This document shows positions 16,580-25,402 of a stretch of 48,535 nucleotides of DNA, piece after piece. Numbering within the stretch: position 1 is the first letter of the stretch; each line of letters starts with the position of its first letter. Location of the stretch: positions 1-48,535 of the forward strand of contig NZ_QUDO01000029.1 of NCBI RefSeq assembly GCF_003477525.1, read 5' to 3'. The stretch comes from Ruminococcus sp. AF41-9 (GTDB lineage: Bacteria; Bacillota; Clostridia; Lachnospirales; Lachnospiraceae). The notes under the pieces are model-generated. The model saw only the letters and a list, made by a program, of their open reading frames with translations. It did no database searches and was not told the DNA's origin. The position numbers and the translations under genes were made by a program.

Positions 16580-17122
16580 TTATTCACCGGCTCCTTTCAG
16601 GATTGCTGCTGCACTGCGGATTTTTCGGATATGTTTTACAGGATCAATAATCTTTGCCGTACCTTCTGTACGCAGATGCCAGGAAAGTCCTCCATAACCG
16701 GAAACCGTATCCAGATCATAAGTTACCTGCACTTTTTTTCCCACATTAGTCTGTGTGCTGAGATTTTCTGCTCCGAAAAATCCGGTATTGGCAAGTTCTT
16801 CGCTGCGTATTCTGGCTGTCTCATACACCTGCCCGTCTTTCCTGATTCCTTCCATACTGCCGCTTAATGCAGACTCATAGGCAGCCGCTGTCAGCCACGC
16901 TCTGTTGTGAACAAAAAAGCTAAGATAAAGAATCCCCATCAGCACCAGCAGAAGCAAGGGCATCAGACATGCAGTTTCTATAGTCAGACTTCCTTTTTTT
17001 GCTTTTTGAAAAATGCCCTGCGTCTTCTTCCGGATTTTTATCTGCGTACTATTATTTTCTGCCCTTTTTTCTTCCGCTTCTTTCATTTTTACATTTCCAG
17101 TTTCAACATTCCTCATCCCCAT
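16580..17122 (-). CDS. TadE-like pseudopilin
   Basis: 180 residues. A cytoplasmic basic leader of about 45 residues is followed by KGSLTIETACLMPLLLLVLMGILYLSFFV, the prepilin-like stretch with the conserved Glu five residues after Gly, then an outer domain. It overlaps the preceding peptidase gene by ten bases and its stop overlaps the next gene's possible GTG start. GGGAGG lies about nine bases before the start. Likely processed by one of the two prepilin peptidases of the operon. Confidence 0.85.
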   Translation of the reverse strand: MGMRNVETGNVKMKEAEEKRAENNSTQIKIRKKTQGIFQKAKKGSLTIETACLMPLLLLVLMGILYLSFFVHNRAWLTAAAYESALSGSMEGIRKDGQVYETARIRSEELANTGFFGAENLSTQTNVGKKVQVTYDLDTVSGYGGLSWHLRTEGTAKIIDPVKHIRKIRSAAAILKGAGE

Positions 17123-17538
17123 AAAATCACGCCTCCCAGATATCCCATCAGCAGAAATGGAACAAACGGTATTTCCGTATTCCTGTTCTTCTTCAGAATC
17201 ACAAGTAAAATTCCTGCATATACAGCACTGCTGAACACTGCTCCCAAAAGCATAAGAAAAAAATCTCCCATATCCATCACCGTTCCCAGTGCCAGGAGCA
17301 CCAGACAGTCTCCCATTCCCAATGCTCCCTTGGTGATCACACTGATTCCTGCAAATAACAATCCAACGCCAGCCACAGGTAAAATTTCCACCGAAACTCC
17401 CTTACCAGACAATCGCCAGATAATACCTGCTATTGCAAAAATCCCTGTAAAAATCAGAGATATTTCTCTCTTTCTGATGTCTGTCCAGGAATTGACTCCA
17501 AGAAAAATCAATATCCCTGTTTCCCATATCATTTCCAT
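17113..17538 (-). CDS. Prepilin peptidase, A24 family (second copy in the locus)
   Basis: 141 residues, hydrophobic throughout, CpaA/TadV-like. The two catalytic Asp motifs are seen in SWTDIRKREISL (first Asp) and GALGMGDCLVLLALG (GxGD). I prefer the ATG at 17538, which has AGAAGG seven bases upstream, over the in-frame ATG at 17559, which has none. It cleaves the leader of prepilins at the inner face of the membrane. The operon's first gene encodes another member, so the two may divide Flp and TadE-like substrates. Confidence 0.85.
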   Translation of the reverse strand: MEMIWETGILIFLGVNSWTDIRKREISLIFTGIFAIAGIIWRLSGKGVSVEILPVAGVGLLFAGISVITKGALGMGDCLVLLALGTVMDMGDFFLMLLGAVFSSAVYAGILLVILKKNRNTEIPFVPFLLMGYLGGVILWG

Positions 17539-17671
17539 CTGTTGACCTTCTAACCGCATACTTTCTGTCTACATTTTTTCCGGTACACTTCCCATTCATG
17601 TACCTTCTGTCATCTACTTTTCACTATCTACTTTCCACCTTTACATTTTCAATCCATATACACTATCCCCA

Positions 17672-18469
17672 TTATCCACATCTGCTGCAGGTTCCCATGC
17701 CTGAAACAGATGATTCTTTCACCAGTCTCACTGATCGTTTCAGGCCACTGCAGGATTCCAGGTTATGGTATCTGTTTCCCTGATCTGTAACATATACAAT
17801 TCCCGCCGGTTTTTCATTTCTGCTGCAGGTTTCGCAGGCAGAATAATGTTCCCCATACTGATTATTCATTGACAGCACAGAACTTCCGGAAACCTGTTTC
17901 AGTGAAACATTCAGGTAACTGCATCCCGGGTCTTTGTGACAGACACTTCCTGATGCAGTCACATAAACCATTGTTTCTGTATCACCCTGATTTCCTCCAT
18001 TATCTTCAAATACAGTTCCCGTCCAGGCATGAACTTTGACATGGTTATAAATGATAGTTTTGGGCAAGGGGACCAGACCGCCAAATGGTTCGTACGTATA
18101 CACATCCGGCAGTGTAATATCCCCCGCATCACTTCCGCCTGCCAGATATGCGTACATTCCTGCCTGCTTCGCTTTTGTACACAACTGGCTTAAATGTTCT
18201 GTCTGTAACTGATAAATATCCATAAAAGAAATCAGCGTCACCATACCCATAAAAAAGATCGGCAGCACCAGAGCCGTCTCCACTGCCAGACTGCCCTTTT
18301 TCCAGAAAGAGGTGCGCAAAGATACTTTTACAGTGGAAAGTCTTTTCCTTCTTTTCGGGGGAAACAAGGATGGATGAGTCGTTAGAGAGCGTCTTTTCCT
18401 TTCATAGATTTTTTTATCTTTTTTTCTGATTTCTTTTTTGCATTTTGTGCTTTCCATCTGTAAAAGCAT
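17672..18469 (-). CDS. TadE-like protein with two Cys-rich outer modules
   Basis: 265 residues. A long basic cytoplasmic leader is followed by KGSLAVETALVLPIFFMGMVTLISF (prepilin-like helix, about residues 57-82). The outer part carries a motif twice: VYVTASGSVCHKDPGCSYL ... YSACETCSR and VYVTDQGNRYHNLESCSGL ... GMGTCSRCG. Each has His/Cys then a closing CxxC, suggesting a metal-binding or disulfide-linked knuckle of the kind seen in Ada-like zinc modules. AGAGGTG lies seven bases before the start. A minor pilin or tip adhesin is possible. Confidence 0.8.
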   Translation of the reverse strand: MLLQMESTKCKKEIRKKDKKIYERKRRSLTTHPSLFPPKRRKRLSTVKVSLRTSFWKKGSLAVETALVLPIFFMGMVTLISFMDIYQLQTEHLSQLCTKAKQAGMYAYLAGGSDAGDITLPDVYTYEPFGGLVPLPKTIIYNHVKVHAWTGTVFEDNGGNQGDTETMVYVTASGSVCHKDPGCSYLNVSLKQVSGSSVLSMNNQYGEHYSACETCSRNEKPAGIVYVTDQGNRYHNLESCSGLKRSVRLVKESSVSGMGTCSRCG

Positions 18470-18550
18470 CTTTGTACACCTCTTTTCTTTTAACAGTGTT
18501 TTTTTATTCTGTCATCAGTAACTTAACTAATATCATCATGAATAATACTG

Positions 18551-20182
18551 TTAATAACAGTACTGTCTGATAACCTGAAACTCTTTCTTTTTATTGGCTT
18601 TCACATCCGCAAATGCCTCCAGTGCCACAATACAGGAATCCATGTAAAAATGCTCCCTCCCATTGCTCCGGATAGTATTTTCGATCATATCCATGGACCG
18701 CATTACCTTTTTACTTTTATTTACAGATAAAACCAGTACCTGAAGGTAATCCTCATAGGACATTCCATTTTCATCATTTCGCCGCATGGAATCCAGTCCC
18801 TGCATAAGATTCGGAAGATTTTCCAGAGAAATCTGCCATTCTGCTGCAGTTTTTACCAAAGGGATCTTGCCTCCGCAGAAAAGTTCCCTTACATCCAGAA
18901 CGCTTTCTGCAAATGCCCAGCACAGAAGTAATGCAGATTCAATCACTGCTGCCGCAGGCGGGATCAGAAAGCTGGAAGCGATCAGTGTCGCAAGTGCCTG
19001 TGCTTCCGAACGTTTTACATTGTCTGCCATCAGGCAGGCGAAATTGACACCTTCTCTGATAAATAAAAGTTTTGTGGCAACTGACTTCAGATTATCTACA
19101 TCATTGTCTTTTCCCGCAAAAATATACTCCATCTGATATGCCAGCCCTGCCGAAGAAGGTTCGCTGTAATTTCCCAGATGATTCATTAAATACTGCTGAA
19201 AAAGAATCCCGGAACTATATCCGTTTTCTGCTGTAATTCCGTCCGGCATTTTCATTCCCTGCTGTAATTGCCTGCCGGAAACCAGCGTACTTTTGTCAAT
19301 CTCATTAGCTGAAATTCCTTTTCCGGCGGGAAGGACAAGTTCCAGAGCTCCCATTTTCATGATTCTTTTGATTACTGTGATCGGATTATTTACAGGTTTC
19401 TGCGCCGGTGGTACAGGCTGAGCTGGCTGTTCCGGCTGACCGGTTCCACTTCCGAAAGAATCTCCCGATGAACTGTTTCCTCCCTGAGAGTTCTGATCTT
19501 TCCTCTGTTCTTCCTGCTTCTTTGCTGCTTCTTCTGCTGCCTGCCGGCTTTTCTGCGAAGCCTGATCCATCTCCGAATCATAACGGTCGATCGAACCTCC
19601 GGTTTCTGCCTGTCCTGCTTTTAAATCCGCTTCTTCTGTTTTCTTTTCTCTCTCTGACATTCTGTTAAGGAGGAGCTGTACTCCCTGGCTTCCAAGTGTT
19701 TCCTGCATATACTGTACGATCTGCTGATAAAAAACTTCTCCGTTCTCATCTGTCAGAAGACGATAGCCGGTAAGTCCGCTCTGCTTCAGTTCCAGTTTCT
19801 GACTGTTCTGTTTTAAGACCGGTTTCATATAGGATTCCAGATTGTCACAGACGGCCGCCAGATTTAGCTGACCTCCGCCAACAGACCCGTCAAAAGCAAA
19901 CAGATCATACTCTTCCAGCAGTTTTTTATCATACTGTCCAAATAAAGAATACAGGCCAATATCCATTCCATTGAGAATCTGTGTCCGGGCAGATGCCATT
20001 CTTACAGACTCAATACTGGTACACACAAGAGAAAGCATCAGACTGAGAATTAAGGCAAGAAATACAGTAATACTTCCTGTTCCGTTTCTGTTTCTTATTC
20101 TGCATCTGCTTTTCACCCTTTTTATACAGATTTCTCCCATCCTGTTTTCTCCTGTACAGTTCTTCTCAATGCACATCTCCAT
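18551..20182 (-). CDS. DUF5702 (TadG-like) pilus-associated protein
   Basis: 543 residues. After a basic leader the hydrophobic GSITVFLALILSLMLSLVCTSIES stretch (about residues 36-60) resembles TadE/TadG transmembrane starts. The following region (ARTQILNGMDIGLYSLFGQYDKKLLEEYDLFAFDG) is characteristic of DUF5702. A low-complexity Gln/Lys/Ser linker at about 195-265 and a helical C-terminal domain with hydrophobic runs follow. GGAGGTG lies ten bases before the start. Probably an outer surface part of the pilus machine; precise role unknown. Confidence 0.85.
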   Translation of the reverse strand: MEMCIEKNCTGENRMGEICIKRVKSRCRIRNRNGTGSITVFLALILSLMLSLVCTSIESVRMASARTQILNGMDIGLYSLFGQYDKKLLEEYDLFAFDGSVGGGQLNLAAVCDNLESYMKPVLKQNSQKLELKQSGLTGYRLLTDENGEVFYQQIVQYMQETLGSQGVQLLLNRMSEREKKTEEADLKAGQAETGGSIDRYDSEMDQASQKSRQAAEEAAKKQEEQRKDQNSQGGNSSSGDSFGSGTGQPEQPAQPVPPAQKPVNNPITVIKRIMKMGALELVLPAGKGISANEIDKSTLVSGRQLQQGMKMPDGITAENGYSSGILFQQYLMNHLGNYSEPSSAGLAYQMEYIFAGKDNDVDNLKSVATKLLFIREGVNFACLMADNVKRSEAQALATLIASSFLIPPAAAVIESALLLCWAFAESVLDVRELFCGGKIPLVKTAAEWQISLENLPNLMQGLDSMRRNDENGMSYEDYLQVLVLSVNKSKKVMRSMDMIENTIRSNGREHFYMDSCIVALEAFADVKANKKKEFQVIRQYCY

Positions 20183-20209
20183 GCAGAAAGTACACCTCCT
20201 CCTTTATGA

Positions 20210-20398
20210 TCAGATTGTGTTACTCTGTTTGGTGACCTTGGAAAGAATATTTTTTACCAGATCGGTAAGCTGTTCCTTAAAAAGAATGACAAGTCCTATC
20301 AGGACCAGAAGAATCAAAATAATTTCCACAACGCCTACTGCGTCTTCTTCCTCAATGAAATTTTTCGCCAGCTTTTTCAGTTCCATCAATTTCTCCAT
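20210..20398 (-). CDS. flp: Flp1-type major pilin (type IVb)
   Basis: 62 residues. EEDAVGVVEIILILLVLIGLVILFK is the Flp-like core: a Gly-x-x-(x)-Glu start followed by a hydrophobic helix, then LTDLVKNILSKV. Short length is normal for Flp pilins. GGAGGAAG lies right before the ATG. It is placed between tadC and the DUF5702 gene, and is the likely structural subunit of the fibre after cleavage by the prepilin peptidases. Confidence 0.88.
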   Translation of the reverse strand: MEKLMELKKLAKNFIEEEDAVGVVEIILILLVLIGLVILFKEQLTDLVKNILSKVTKQSNTI

Positions 20399-20472
20399 CT
20401 TCTTCCTCCGTCTTTTTTTATATATTTTCCCTTATATTGTTACCTCCGGTCAGCAGTTCCCTTCCTTTTTTC

Positions 20473-21504
20473 TCAGGTTCCTCCATAAAAGGAAAGAAAC
20501 GCCGGAATCATCACAATTGCCATAACAACGATAAGCATCATCATCATAGGTACCAGCAGTTTCGTAGCTGCCGCTTCTCCCAGAACACGGGCTTTTCGTT
20601 TTCGTTCTTCCCAGGCTTCTGTGGATTCTCTTTCCAGCATCTCTGCCATCTGCCGGCTTCCTTTCTGAAGATTCTGGATCAGAAGGGTGGCAAAAACTTT
20701 ATATTTTGCCTGCCCGCACCGTTCTCCGAATCTCCGGTATGCCTCTGCTTCCGAAACACCACTTTCCATTTCATAACAGACAATGCGGATTTCTTCATAG
20801 GCAGCTCTCTGTATCCGTTTTCTTTTCCTGCCATAGTCCAGTGAGATTTTCTGAAAAGCTTTTCTTACCGTCATTCCTGCCTGAACCAGAAGCGTAAATT
20901 TCATGATCAGTCCCGGATAATCCATCAGAAGTTCCTCATATCGTTTCTGGAGTTTTACCTGTTCTTCTCTTCCTTTCATGACCAGAAGCACCAAAGATGC
21001 CATAAGAAAAATCCCCGTCAGAAGCATTCCGGAAGTATCCGCAGGACTTTCCCATACCAGATGTTTTCCTTCCCAGGAATCCGGCAGATAATAATAGTCC
21101 GGATCGTTTTTTTCCTCGTTATACTTCGCCACTGCCTCTGCCAGATCTTTCTGTGCCTGCTCTTTCGGAGTCAGCTTTTTGCTCTGTTCCTGTTCTTCCT
21201 GCTCTTCCAGTTCTTTTTCCGGTACCTGAATGTACAGGGTGACTGCCTTTTCTCCATCCATGGATACCATGAATTCCTTCTCATAAGATCCTGTGTCCTC
21301 CTTTTCCATGCGATATCCCTGAGAATACACCTGTCCGCTGCCTCCGACAGTAAGAAACATGCCGAGCAGATTTCCGGCCACGGCAATCATCGTAAAAAGC
21401 CGTATTCCATCTCTGCCGCCAATCCCTGCTGAAGGAATCCATCCTTTTTTCCATCCCAGCAGTAATACCGGAATCATAACAAAAATGACAACATGTACCC
21501 ACAT
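20473..21504 (-). CDS. tadC: Tad inner-membrane platform protein TadC-like
   Basis: 343 residues, T2SSF domain. Two hydrophobic segments at the N-terminus flank an unusual 60-residue acidic, Gln/Glu-rich stretch (KELEEQEEQEQSKKLTPKEQAQ). The platform core follows, with LLMDYPGLIMKFTLLVQAGMTVRKAFQKIS, FATLLIQNLQKGSRQMAEMLERE and a final hydrophobic segment MMMMLIVVMAIVMIPAFLSFY. The start follows the tadB stop by eight bases. Partner of TadB in the platform that moves pilins under TadA. Confidence 0.88.
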   Translation of the reverse strand: MWVHVVIFVMIPVLLLGWKKGWIPSAGIGGRDGIRLFTMIAVAGNLLGMFLTVGGSGQVYSQGYRMEKEDTGSYEKEFMVSMDGEKAVTLYIQVPEKELEEQEEQEQSKKLTPKEQAQKDLAEAVAKYNEEKNDPDYYYLPDSWEGKHLVWESPADTSGMLLTGIFLMASLVLLVMKGREEQVKLQKRYEELLMDYPGLIMKFTLLVQAGMTVRKAFQKISLDYGRKRKRIQRAAYEEIRIVCYEMESGVSEAEAYRRFGERCGQAKYKVFATLLIQNLQKGSRQMAEMLERESTEAWEERKRKARVLGEAAATKLLVPMMMMLIVVMAIVMIPAFLSFYGGT

Positions 21505-21512
21505 CTCTTCTG

Positions 21513-22286
21513 TTACACCTCAATATCTACAATTTTTCTTCCCATCCAGTATGCAGTGATATAAATTGCAAGGCATACACTCATTGCGGCAATTCCAAAG
21601 GGATTTCCATAAAGGACATTTAAAAATCCCGGAGAGGTCATCTGTAAATAAACGATGATTCCGGCAGGCATCAGACTCATGATCATCTGCTCAGATTTTT
21701 TCGCTGCCAGTGTAGCTTCAATCTCTTTTTTTACATCAATCTTATCTCCCAGCATCCTCGTCACTTTCTGGATCACTTTATTCATGTCCCCGCCAGTACG
21801 TTTGGCTGTGTAAAAAACAGACGCAAAATTTTCGATATCTTCCACCTGACTCCGCTCGCCCAGATCCAGAAACAGTTCTTCCAGAGGAACACTGACATGC
21901 TGCTGGCTTTCGATATACCGAAACTCCTCCACCACATCCGTTCCCCTGCCATAAAGACGCTCCAGATCTCTGGCGCAGGCATTCACCGCACTTTCCACAG
22001 AATATCCCGCCTGTACAGCGACACTTAAGGAGGTCAGCGCATCTTTAAACTGGTAGTTCAATTTCTTACGCCGCTCCCGGATCAGGCGATTCTGCTGCCA
22101 TTTCAGATAGCCCATAGCTAATGGGCTCATCAGAAGCAGTACCCAGATACTTTTGTAGAAAAGATAATCCACTGCTGCACAGAGCATAAATGCCTGCAGC
22201 AGATATTTCATGATTTCTTTTCCCGTGAAATGATAATGTGCATAGTCTCTTTTGGCATATAACTGTCCTTTTTCTTTCCCTTTCAT
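21513..22286 (-). CDS. tadB: Tad inner-membrane platform protein TadB-like
   Basis: 257 residues, T2SSF domain with hydrophobic segments near residues 30-55 and at the C-terminus. The core has FKDALTSLSVAVQAGYSVESAVNACARDLERLYG and VFYTAKRTGGDMNKVIQKVTRMLGDKI. Its ATG overlaps the tadA stop (ATGA), so the genes are coupled. Confidence 0.9.
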   Translation of the reverse strand: MKGKEKGQLYAKRDYAHYHFTGKEIMKYLLQAFMLCAAVDYLFYKSIWVLLLMSPLAMGYLKWQQNRLIRERRKKLNYQFKDALTSLSVAVQAGYSVESAVNACARDLERLYGRGTDVVEEFRYIESQQHVSVPLEELFLDLGERSQVEDIENFASVFYTAKRTGGDMNKVIQKVTRMLGDKIDVKKEIEATLAAKKSEQMIMSLMPAGIIVYLQMTSPGFLNVLYGNPFGIAAMSVCLAIYITAYWMGRKIVDIEV

Positions 22287-23473
22287 AATTCAATCCCCGC
22301 TCTTTCCAGTTTTTCCATGTGGAGGAGGGGTGCTGTCCTGACCAGACCTTTTCCCTCCTGCCACTGATACAGCGGCCGAATCTGGATTTCTCCGTTTTCA
22401 AAACCGCACACTTCAGTTACTTCCAGTAATTTCCTTGACTTATCCCGCATTCTTCCCAGATGGACCAGAATATCCACGCCGGACGCAATCTGTCTGCGGA
22501 TAGCTTCCAGCGGAAGGTCTACTCCCATAAGCACCATGGTTTCCAGACGGGATAGCATATCTTTCGCAGAATTTGCATGCGCGGTTGATAAGGATCCTTC
22601 ATGACCGGTATTAAGCGCCTGCAGCATATCCATAGCCTCTCCGCCCCTGACCTCGCCCACGATGATCCTGTCCGGACGCATTCGCAGTGCAGATTTGATC
22701 AGGTCACGGATTGTCACGGAAGCTGCACCTTCCATATTTGCCATCTTTGCTTCCAGACGTACCAGATTGTCAATTCCCCGGATGCGAAGCTCTGCATTAT
22801 CTTCTATGGTGATCAGTCTTTCATCCCTGGGAATATACTCTGACATTGCCGCCAGAAAGGTTGTCTTTCCGCTTCCTGTTCCACCTCCGATGACCATGGA
22901 ATATCTCGCTTTCACCAGTTTCTGTAAAAACTCTGCACACTCCTGCGTGATACTCCCCAGTGCGATCAGTTTCTCCATGCTGATCGGATGTTCCGGAAAA
23001 CGGCGGATCGTCAGGATCGGTCCGTTTAATGCCACAGGGTAAATAACCGCATTGACACGGGAACCGTTTTCCAGTCTGGCATCCACGATCGGCATGGATT
23101 CATTTACCACACGGTTACATTTTCCGACAATCTGCTGGATCACATCTTCCAGTTTTTCACGGGAAGTAAAGGTTTTATGCCATTTCATCAGTTTTCCGTT
23201 TCGTTCCACGAAGATTGTCTCCGGTCCGTTTACCATGATCTCTGTCACTGTCTCATCATCGATCAGTTCCTGAAGCACATCCAGTTTACGCACAGAATAA
23301 AATAATTCCTGTCTGAGCTGCACTTTCTCTTTCAGTGCAAGGCGCACTTCTTGCATCTGATTCAGGATCAGTTCATCGATCACATCCAGAATTTCCTTAT
23401 CCGACAGTTCTCTGGACAGATCCAGTTCTTCCATCAGCATCTGACGCAACATTCGAAATGTCTCTTTGTTCAT
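22283..23473 (-). CDS. tadA: Tad pilus assembly ATPase TadA (CpaF)
   Basis: 396-residue secretion ATPase that powers pilus assembly. The N-terminal helical part ends at LQELIDDETVTEIMVNGPETIFVER. Walker A is VIGGGTGSGKTT (near residue 196), then the Asp box TIEDNAELRI, Walker B RPDRIIVGEVRGGEAMDML, and the His box GHEGSLSTAHANSAKDML. AAGGATG and GGAAG precede the start. Confidence 0.95.
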   Translation of the reverse strand: MNKETFRMLRQMLMEELDLSRELSDKEILDVIDELILNQMQEVRLALKEKVQLRQELFYSVRKLDVLQELIDDETVTEIMVNGPETIFVERNGKLMKWHKTFTSREKLEDVIQQIVGKCNRVVNESMPIVDARLENGSRVNAVIYPVALNGPILTIRRFPEHPISMEKLIALGSITQECAEFLQKLVKARYSMVIGGGTGSGKTTFLAAMSEYIPRDERLITIEDNAELRIRGIDNLVRLEAKMANMEGAASVTIRDLIKSALRMRPDRIIVGEVRGGEAMDMLQALNTGHEGSLSTAHANSAKDMLSRLETMVLMGVDLPLEAIRRQIASGVDILVHLGRMRDKSRKLLEVTEVCGFENGEIQIRPLYQWQEGKGLVRTAPLLHMEKLERAGIEL

Positions 23474-23554
23474 CCTTCTTTACTTCCCTTCATGCCCTTT
23501 TCGTTACCGTTTATGCCGTTTTTATCCCATCATCACAGTTTCCTGTTCTCATGT

Positions 23555-24568
23555 TTATTCTGTTTCTTTCCGCAGAAGTTCCCGTACATAATCTCCCAGC
23601 TCGCTCCACACCATCTGTTCAATACAGGAGGCAGACGGAGCCGATATCATATGAAACGGCGGACTGATCTTTACTGTTTTTTCGAGAATCTGCGGAAAAT
23701 CCCAGATACGCACCAGATTTTCAAACTGTGCGATCTTACATTGTGAGACAGTATCCGCCAGTACAGGCATGTAAATCCGTTTACACAGGTCAAGTAACTG
23801 GAAGTTTTCATCAATCCCACATCCAATATCCAGCACTACCACTTCATAGGAACTGTCATGCATGATCATCTGCAAAAGCCGTTCCCAGTCCTGCCAGGTG
23901 ATCCCCCGGATGTCTGCCGGCATCTGTACAGGGGGAATATAATCCAGATTGTTGATGGTCTGTACCATACTGTTCATTTTGTGAAGCAGATTCTGGTTAT
24001 CCTGTCTCACATAATAAAGAAGATCGCTTAATGTATGCGCAAATCCTTTTCCCAAAAGTTCCTCAAATCCGGAAAATTCCTCCAGATTCAGGTAAAGAAC
24101 TGCTTTGTTTTTTGCAAGGATCTGCCCCAGCGTCAGGGCAAAAGAGGTCTTGAGACATCGTCCCAGAGGCGAATATACTCCCAGGATTTCCGTGTTCTTT
24201 TTTAATACAGGAAAAGTATCCGAAGCAGTCTTTTTTTCTGTCCCATAGTACTCCATAACTTCACGGAGTACATCAGAAGATGACTGATATTTATACACAC
24301 TGGGATACTGATCAAGGTCCGGAGGATGCACACCCTCCGACAGAATAATGATCTTTCCGATATCCAGTTCCCGGACTTCATGGCACATGGCCCTTCCGGA
24401 AATTAACAGCAACTCTATATGTGTGTGTTTCCCATAATCAATCAGATTCTCAACTGCTGTAAATGCCTGTATCTCAAAAGGAATATTCTTCTTTCGATTC
24501 AGAAAATCCATAAAATTCAAAGCATACTCTACTTCAAGATCGCACACAGCAAAAACGCTTCTTCTCAA
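23555..24568 (-). CDS. TadZ/CpaE-like ATPase, pilus localisation factor
   Basis: 337 residues. A receiver-like N-terminal half without an obvious phosphoacceptor is followed by a ParA/MinD-type ATPase. GVYSPLGRCLKTSFALTLGQIL holds the deviant Walker A (KTS kept), VVVLDIGCGID the Walker B, and TVSQCKIAQFENL a later switch region. Walker A carries R-C where Gly-Gly would be usual. The start is a TTG overlapping the stop of the peptidase gene, with GGGAGG six bases before it. TadZ proteins place the pilus machine at a pole. Confidence 0.8.
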   Translation of the reverse strand: MRRSVFAVCDLEVEYALNFMDFLNRKKNIPFEIQAFTAVENLIDYGKHTHIELLLISGRAMCHEVRELDIGKIIILSEGVHPPDLDQYPSVYKYQSSSDVLREVMEYYGTEKKTASDTFPVLKKNTEILGVYSPLGRCLKTSFALTLGQILAKNKAVLYLNLEEFSGFEELLGKGFAHTLSDLLYYVRQDNQNLLHKMNSMVQTINNLDYIPPVQMPADIRGITWQDWERLLQMIMHDSSYEVVVLDIGCGIDENFQLLDLCKRIYMPVLADTVSQCKIAQFENLVRIWDFPQILEKTVKISPPFHMISAPSASCIEQMVWSELGDYVRELLRKETE

Positions 24569-25095
24569 TAAATACCTCCCACGTACAACATGACACTCAG
24601 AAAAACGGGCACAGTAAAATGAAAATTCTCCGGAGCTGTAATCTCTTTTCTTCGATAGGGTATTATTTCTCCTGCATTTCTACAGTTCTCCATATAAGTG
24701 ATAAAATACTGGATTCTTTCGCAGAAACTGCGTGTAGTGATCAGAAACAGGACAGAAAAAACTGCTCCCAGAAGAAAAGAAGAAAGAATACATCGAAAAA
24801 CTGCTCCGGTGCCCATGACACCTCCCAGTGCACAGAAAAGTTTGATATCTCCGGCACCTAACATCCCGAACAGAAACAGGATAATCAGAAACAGCGGAAA
24901 ACTGCTTCCTGTAACAAAAAAACATACCCCGGAAATGCCTTTTTCCCGGATACATATCATCAGTCCCAGAAACATGGAAAATAAGATCCAGCCATTATCA
25001 ATCTTTGCATTCCGAAGATCCATGATCATGGCAGTTCCGGCAACTATGACAGGAAAAAGGTGAAAAAATACACGACTTATCACCTCCCGTTCCAA
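24565..25095 (-). CDS. Prepilin peptidase, A24 family (first gene of the Tad operon)
   Basis: 176 residues with several hydrophobic segments. The catalytic Asp pair lies in MIMDLRNAKIDNGW and MLGAGDIKLFCALGG (GxGD). After the core, about 50 extra residues (FCERIQYFITYMENCRNAGEIIPYRRKE) end in a further helix. The start is uncertain: 25095 is a TTG, and GGGAGGTG follows it closely, so a GTG start some codons later is possible. Confidence 0.8.
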   Translation of the reverse strand: MEREVISRVFFHLFPVIVAGTAMIMDLRNAKIDNGWILFSMFLGLMICIREKGISGVCFFVTGSSFPLFLIILFLFGMLGAGDIKLFCALGGVMGTGAVFRCILSSFLLGAVFSVLFLITTRSFCERIQYFITYMENCRNAGEIIPYRRKEITAPENFHFTVPVFLSVMLYVGGIY

Positions 25096-25103
25096 AATCT
25101 CAG

Positions 25104-25156
25104 GATTTAATCAAATCAGGTAAGTCCCCTGCTTCAATTGCGAATATCCGCCTGAC
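25104..25156 (-). repeat. Repeat family B, copy B5
   Basis: On the minus strand GTCAGGCGGATATTCGCAAT... to ...CCTGATTTGATTAAA. It lies in the leader of the Tad operon, just before the first start codon. Confidence 0.65.
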
Positions 25157-25227
25157 TCTGACAGATAATCCTGCATTTCTTTTGTTCCTTATATTTGGTT
25201 TTTAATAAAAAATAAAAGTGGAATTTA

Positions 25228-25316
25228 CCGCCGAGCTGGCGGGATTGACTACCAGAAGATCTCTGGTGAATATTATTATAGGACTGGGCAAGGGATTTGT
25301 CCAGTCCTGTTTTTTG
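25228..25316. promoter_or_regulatory. Three successive hairpins in the Tad operon leader region
   Basis: CCGCC/GGCGG (25228-25242), ACCAGA/TCTGGT (25251-25267) and AGGACTGG/CCAGTCCT (25280-25308). The last is followed on the plus strand by GTTTTTTG and so looks like a plus-strand terminator; it also contains the minus-strand promoter. The first two hairpins would lie in the minus-strand mRNA leader. No ORF spans them. Confidence 0.5.
25275..25303 (-). promoter_or_regulatory. Tad operon promoter
   Basis: TGGACA (25303-25298), 17-base spacer, TATAAT (25280-25275) on the minus strand. It gives a leader of about 170 bases before the first peptidase gene. Confidence 0.65.
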
Positions 25317-25402
25317 TCGAAATTCTAAAATATTTATAAACAGTTATTCTCTGTCAGCAGAAACCATACTGCTGCATTTACTATCTTTCTTATACTGTCA
25401 GA

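Noticed and set aside
25281..25316. Plus-strand small RNA ending at this hairpin
   Set aside because: No credible plus-strand promoter was found upstream, so only the hairpin and the minus-strand promoter are reported.
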